From the NCBI RefSeq assembly GCF_900105135.1, contig NZ_LT629741.1, positions 2,356,001-2,420,000 on the forward strand: a stretch of 64,000 nucleotides of DNA, read 5' to 3'. Shown one piece after another: positions 60,372-64,000 of this stretch (its first letter is position 1; every line of letters starts with the position of its first letter). A program made the position numbers and the translations under genes. This DNA comes from Gramella sp. MAR_2010_147. Lineage in GTDB: Bacteria; Bacteroidota; Bacteroidia; Flavobacteriales; Flavobacteriaceae. Below the pieces are notes generated by a model. It saw only the letters and a list, made by a program, of their open reading frames with translations, did not search any database and had not been told where the DNA came from.

Positions 60372-61784
60372 ATGAATAATTTCTCTGCGACTTATACAGA
60401 CCAGTATCAGTTGGCGATGGCTCAGGTATATTTCAAAAAAGGCCATAAAGATCACCATGCAATTTTTGATTATTACTTTAGGAAATTACCTTTTGAAGGC
60501 GGGTACGCCATATTTGCCGGTCTGGAAGATTTACTGAAGGTGATCTCAAAGCTTCATTTTAATGATGATGATATTAAATTTTTAAAATCTCAGGGATTTG
60601 AAGATGATTTCTTGAAATATCTAAAAGAATTTAGATTTACCGGAAAGATCTATGCGGCCCGTGAAGGAGATATTGTTTTTCCAGCCCGGCCAATTTTACA
60701 GGTTGAAGCAACCATTATCGAAGCCCAGATCATTGAAACCATTCTTCTAAACCTTCTTAATTTTCAGACCCTCGTAGCTACTAAAGCCAGCAGGATTAGA
60801 TTGGTGTCGGGAGATGCAAGGCTATTGGATTTTGGTCTTCGTAGAGCCCAGGCAACAGGAGGTTATTACGCAACCCGTGCAGCAATGATTGGTGGTTTTA
60901 ATGGAACCAGTAATGTAGTAGCGGCTAAGAATTTTGATATTCCCGTTTCCGGAACTATGGCTCACTCATTTGTGCAAAGTTATGATGACGAACTGGAGGC
61001 CTTTAGAGATTTTGCAGAGGGCAGACCGGTAGATTGTGTACTTTTAGTGGATACGTATAATACTCTAAAAAGCGGACTTCCAAATGCCATTCAAGTAGCA
61101 AACGAAATGGAATCTCGAGGAGAGCAGCTGCTGGCCATACGCCTGGATAGTGGCGACCTTTCTTATTTTGCAAAAGAAAGCCGGAAATTACTTGATGATG
61201 CTGGTCTAAACTATGTAAAGATCGCCGCTTCCAATCAACTCGATGAATACGTGATAAAAAGTTTGTTGGAACAACAGGCACCCATAGATATTTTTGGTGT
61301 GGGAACTAACCTGGTTACCGGTGATCCGGATGGTGCTTTAGATGGCGTTTATAAATTAGCCTCTTCCAATGGTAAACCGAGAATAAAGATTTCTGAAAGT
61401 ATTTTCAAAGTAACGCTCCCGCATAAAAAGCAGGTTTTCAGGATGAAAGATGATCATGGAAAATGCATTGGGGCAGATGCAATTGGTCTCTATCATGAAA
61501 ATAGGATAGGAGAAATGTTTCATCCTTTTGAGCCCTACAAATCTATGAATTTGGAAAAATATCATCAGGAGGCAATTCTTCATAAAGTAATGGAGAACGG
61601 GGAGGTGGTTGTTGATAAGAGAAGCCTGAAAGAAATTTCAGAATATAGTCTCACCCGACTTTCAGAATTTCCTATAGAATATAAACGTTTTAATAATCCG
61701 CATATCTATAAAATCGGGATGAGCGAGTTGCTGCGTGAAGAACGGGAGAAACTGATCAAAGCTAATAAGCAAAAATTAAAATGA
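60372..61784 (+). CDS. pncB: Nicotinate phosphoribosyltransferase
   Basis: Forms nicotinate mononucleotide from nicotinate and PRPP in NAD salvage. The 470-residue protein opens YTDQYQLAMAQVYFKKG, has GDARLLDFGLRRAQ and GGFNGTSNVVAAKNFDIPVSGTMAHSFVQSY (active-site His in the MAHSF motif), and LAIRLDSGDLSYFAKESRK with IFGVGTNLVTG (PRPP-binding). It is 15 bases after the macrodomain gene and overlaps pncA (ATGA), so the three are one operon. Confidence 0.94.
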   Translation: MNNFSATYTDQYQLAMAQVYFKKGHKDHHAIFDYYFRKLPFEGGYAIFAGLEDLLKVISKLHFNDDDIKFLKSQGFEDDFLKYLKEFRFTGKIYAAREGDIVFPARPILQVEATIIEAQIIETILLNLLNFQTLVATKASRIRLVSGDARLLDFGLRRAQATGGYYATRAAMIGGFNGTSNVVAAKNFDIPVSGTMAHSFVQSYDDELEAFRDFAEGRPVDCVLLVDTYNTLKSGLPNAIQVANEMESRGEQLLAIRLDSGDLSYFAKESRKLLDDAGLNYVKIAASNQLDEYVIKSLLEQQAPIDIFGVGTNLVTGDPDGALDGVYKLASSNGKPRIKISESIFKVTLPHKKQVFRMKDDHGKCIGADAIGLYHENRIGEMFHPFEPYKSMNLEKYHQEAILHKVMENGEVVVDKRSLKEISEYSLTRLSEFPIEYKRFNNPHIYKIGMSELLREEREKLIKANKQKLK

Positions 61785-62392
61785 GAACTCTTGTAATTAT
61801 AGACGTACAGAATGATTTTATGCCGGGTGGAGCTTTAGCGGTTCCTGATGGAGATAAAATAGTGCCTGTTATAAATGAATTGCAGGAAAAGTTTGATCTG
61901 GTGATTGCAACTCAGGACTGGCACCCTAGAAAACATGCAAGTTTCGCCTCTTCACACAAGGGATCACGTGAATTTGAGGTTATAGATCTGGATGGTATTA
62001 ATCAGGTTCTATGGCCAGATCATTGCGTTCAGAATTCTAATGGAGCCAGCTTTCATCCTAAGCTAAATACTTCAAATATCGAAGCGATTTTTAGAAAGGG
62101 AACCGATATTAAGATTGATAGTTACAGTGGCTTCTATGATAATGCGAAACAAAAATCCACGGGACTTGCGGGGTATTTGAGAGAAAAAGGAGCTACAAAG
62201 CTTTATTTTGTTGGTCTTGCTGCAGAATATTGCGTGAAATTTTCAATACTGGATGCTATCGATGAAGGTTTTGATTCAATTTTATTAGAAGATGTTACAA
62301 GGGCTTTAAGTGAAGATGCTTTTCAAAAAGCGAAGCAGGATATAAGAGATAAAGGAGGAAATATGATGTCTTATAAAGAATTAAATTTTTAG
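61781..62392 (+). CDS. pncA: Nicotinamidase/pyrazinamidase
   Basis: Hydrolyses nicotinamide to nicotinate, feeding PncB. The 203-residue protein has IIDVQNDFMPGGALAVPDGDKIV (catalytic Asp and metal-binding residues), TQDWHPRKHASFAS (metal His), VLWPDHCVQ and GLAAEYCVKFSILDA (nucleophilic Cys). It is translationally coupled to pncB. The convergent neighbour's stop overlaps by 4 bases. Together with PncB this gives nicotinamide to nicotinate mononucleotide; NadD and NadE lie elsewhere. Confidence 0.95.
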   Translation: MRTLVIIDVQNDFMPGGALAVPDGDKIVPVINELQEKFDLVIATQDWHPRKHASFASSHKGSREFEVIDLDGINQVLWPDHCVQNSNGASFHPKLNTSNIEAIFRKGTDIKIDSYSGFYDNAKQKSTGLAGYLREKGATKLYFVGLAAEYCVKFSILDAIDEGFDSILLEDVTRALSEDAFQKAKQDIRDKGGNMMSYKELNF

Positions 62393-63165
62393 AAATCCAG
62401 ATAATAGATATAGCCAATGTTAAACCACAATACAAAATCATTAAATTTATTCTGAGGTCCCTGAACATCAAGACCTTCCAGCTTATCGGTGTCATAATAG
62501 GTTGCTCTTGCCTCTATTTGTAAATCATTATATCTACCAACGCGGTAACGTAGCCCCGCACTACCAAGAATAGCAAAAGTACTGCCTTCTTCCAGAAACA
62601 GACCATCTTCAAAAGTCCTGAATAATACTTTTGGACTATCTAAAGGTCCCAATTCAGAATAAGCCTCTGGAGAGAAGTGTACGTAATGAACTCCAAGACT
62701 AATATAGGGAGCGAATAAAACAGCAAAATCACGAGCATCTTTTATACCAAAAAAGTGGTATTCCAGGGCGGTTCCGGCTTCTATTAGCCGGGTTTTACCA
62801 TGCATGGCCCGCAATTGGCGTCCGCCTTCATCATTTTTCTGTGCCACAGGACCGTAATGATCGAGCTTTGATTGTAAGTAATCTATCTCATTTCGAATTC
62901 TAAAATGTCTTGTGAACCACAATTTAGTGGGGCGGCAACTACACTCGGGTTTAAATGCAAAATTCATATAATGCACTAGTCCTACTCCAAAGCCCCCATT
63001 ATCTATGTTGTTTCGCAGGTTGTAACGTTCGCCATAGTCGGTAAAAAAACCGGCCGGGCCGGTAATAACTCCTAATTCGTTTGAGATACTTAATTGACCA
63101 AAGGCCTTCCCCGACCAAAGCGAGAGAACCAAACTTAATATAAAGATTGCCCTGGTGTAAATCAT
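62389..63165 (-). CDS. Outer-membrane-type protein of the THC0290_0291 family
   Basis: A 258-residue protein with a signal peptide (residues 1-23, ending AFGQ) and then a beta-rich domain: NELGVITGPAGFFTDYGERYNLRNN, FGVGLVHYMNFAF, a CSCRP pair, HFFGIKDARDFAVLFAPYISLGVHYV and a C-terminal strand FNIGYIYYLDF, which suggests a small barrel of the DUF6089-like type. I recognise it as the group annotated THC0290_0291 in flavobacteria. Function is unknown. It is convergent with pncA and divergent from gdhA. Confidence 0.8.
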   Translation of the reverse strand: MIYTRAIFILSLVLSLWSGKAFGQLSISNELGVITGPAGFFTDYGERYNLRNNIDNGGFGVGLVHYMNFAFKPECSCRPTKLWFTRHFRIRNEIDYLQSKLDHYGPVAQKNDEGGRQLRAMHGKTRLIEAGTALEYHFFGIKDARDFAVLFAPYISLGVHYVHFSPEAYSELGPLDSPKVLFRTFEDGLFLEEGSTFAILGSAGLRYRVGRYNDLQIEARATYYDTDKLEGLDVQGPQNKFNDFVLWFNIGYIYYLDF

Positions 63166-63187
63166 GTTTATTGGCTTGCAGTATTGG

Positions 63188-63195
63188 CAAATATA
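63188..63195 (-). promoter_or_regulatory. -7 box of the THC0290_0291-type gene
   Basis: Minus strand TATATTTG, exact match, 22 bases upstream of the ATG. Confidence 0.5.
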
Positions 63196-63301
63196 GCAAA
63201 ACTACAATAACGAATATTTATTTAATCTTAGTATTACTGCGGCTTGTAAAGTTAAAAGTTAATTTTATATGAAATCTTAGAATGAAACTTTTAATCATTA
63301 A

Positions 63302-64000
<699 letters not shown>

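Overview
The window is a low-GC, gene-dense piece of a chromosome from a member of the Bacteroidota, most likely a marine Flavobacteriaceae close to Gramella/Christiangramia. The evidence is the gliding-motility lipoprotein gene gldH, a PSP1/RicT-like gene, a THC0290_0291-type outer-membrane protein, -7 promoter boxes of the TAnnTTTG type, a near absence of Shine-Dalgarno sequences, and many lipoproteins with a terminal SCxx lipobox. The genus is an inference; the family-level call is firm. No phage, transposase, CRISPR array or polysaccharide-utilisation locus is visible. Two genes (a sortilin-type beta-propeller gene and feoA) are each broken by one missing base next to a homopolymer.

Layout: trpS (partial), a PlsC acyltransferase, an ECF sigma factor with a barrel-tailed anti-sigma protein, recA and trhO (1-6.2 kb); ricT-gldH-mrcA and the two CoA-transferase subunits (6.4-11.9 kb); a split DUF4331 pair with a TPR lipoprotein (12.5-15.2 kb); an overlapping corC-ogt-serine hydrolase-exonuclease operon (15.4-18.9 kb); a haem operon hemA-C-D-E-DUF6973-F-B on the minus strand, with a divergent PchR-like AraC regulator, ThuA protein and hemH, and hemJ a little further on (20-34.4 kb); a histidine kinase, enoyl-CoA hydratase, radical SAM protein, HD hydrolase, second acyltransferase, bacilliredoxin and DjlA-like protein (34.4-40.7 kb); a metal block with a TonB receptor plus thioredoxin, a DtxR regulator plus ZIP transporter, and feoAB (40.8-48.3 kb); Sco and RseP (48.3-50.5 kb); an SGNH hydrolase-DUF5989-SxtJ-carbamoyltransferase operon (50.6-54.9 kb); tRNA-Asn; a phosphate porin and Pit transporter (55.4-58.9 kb); a macrodomain-pncB-pncA NAD-salvage operon (59.8-62.4 kb); and the start of gdhA.

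The haem and metal genes hang together. Seven of the eight haem enzymes lie within 15 kb and HemJ supplies the protoporphyrinogen step; only hemL is absent from the window. An inverted repeat of the form TTTAG-N6/7-CTAAA occurs in the hemA/araC intergenic region, in near-identical form in the feoA leader, and in related form between the divergent TonB-receptor and dtxR promoters. I infer an iron- or manganese-responsive DtxR-family regulon linking these loci.

The most system-like locus is the four-gene carbamoylation module at 50.6-54.9 kb. Its three distal genes correspond to the sxtK-, sxtJ- and sxtI-type genes found together in saxitoxin clusters, but here they follow a membrane-anchored SGNH/TPR protein in an organism with no saxitoxin genes in view. 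A second unusual signal is a pair of REP-like palindromes, each sitting in the loop of an outer terminator-like stem (11855-11982 and 36654-36777).
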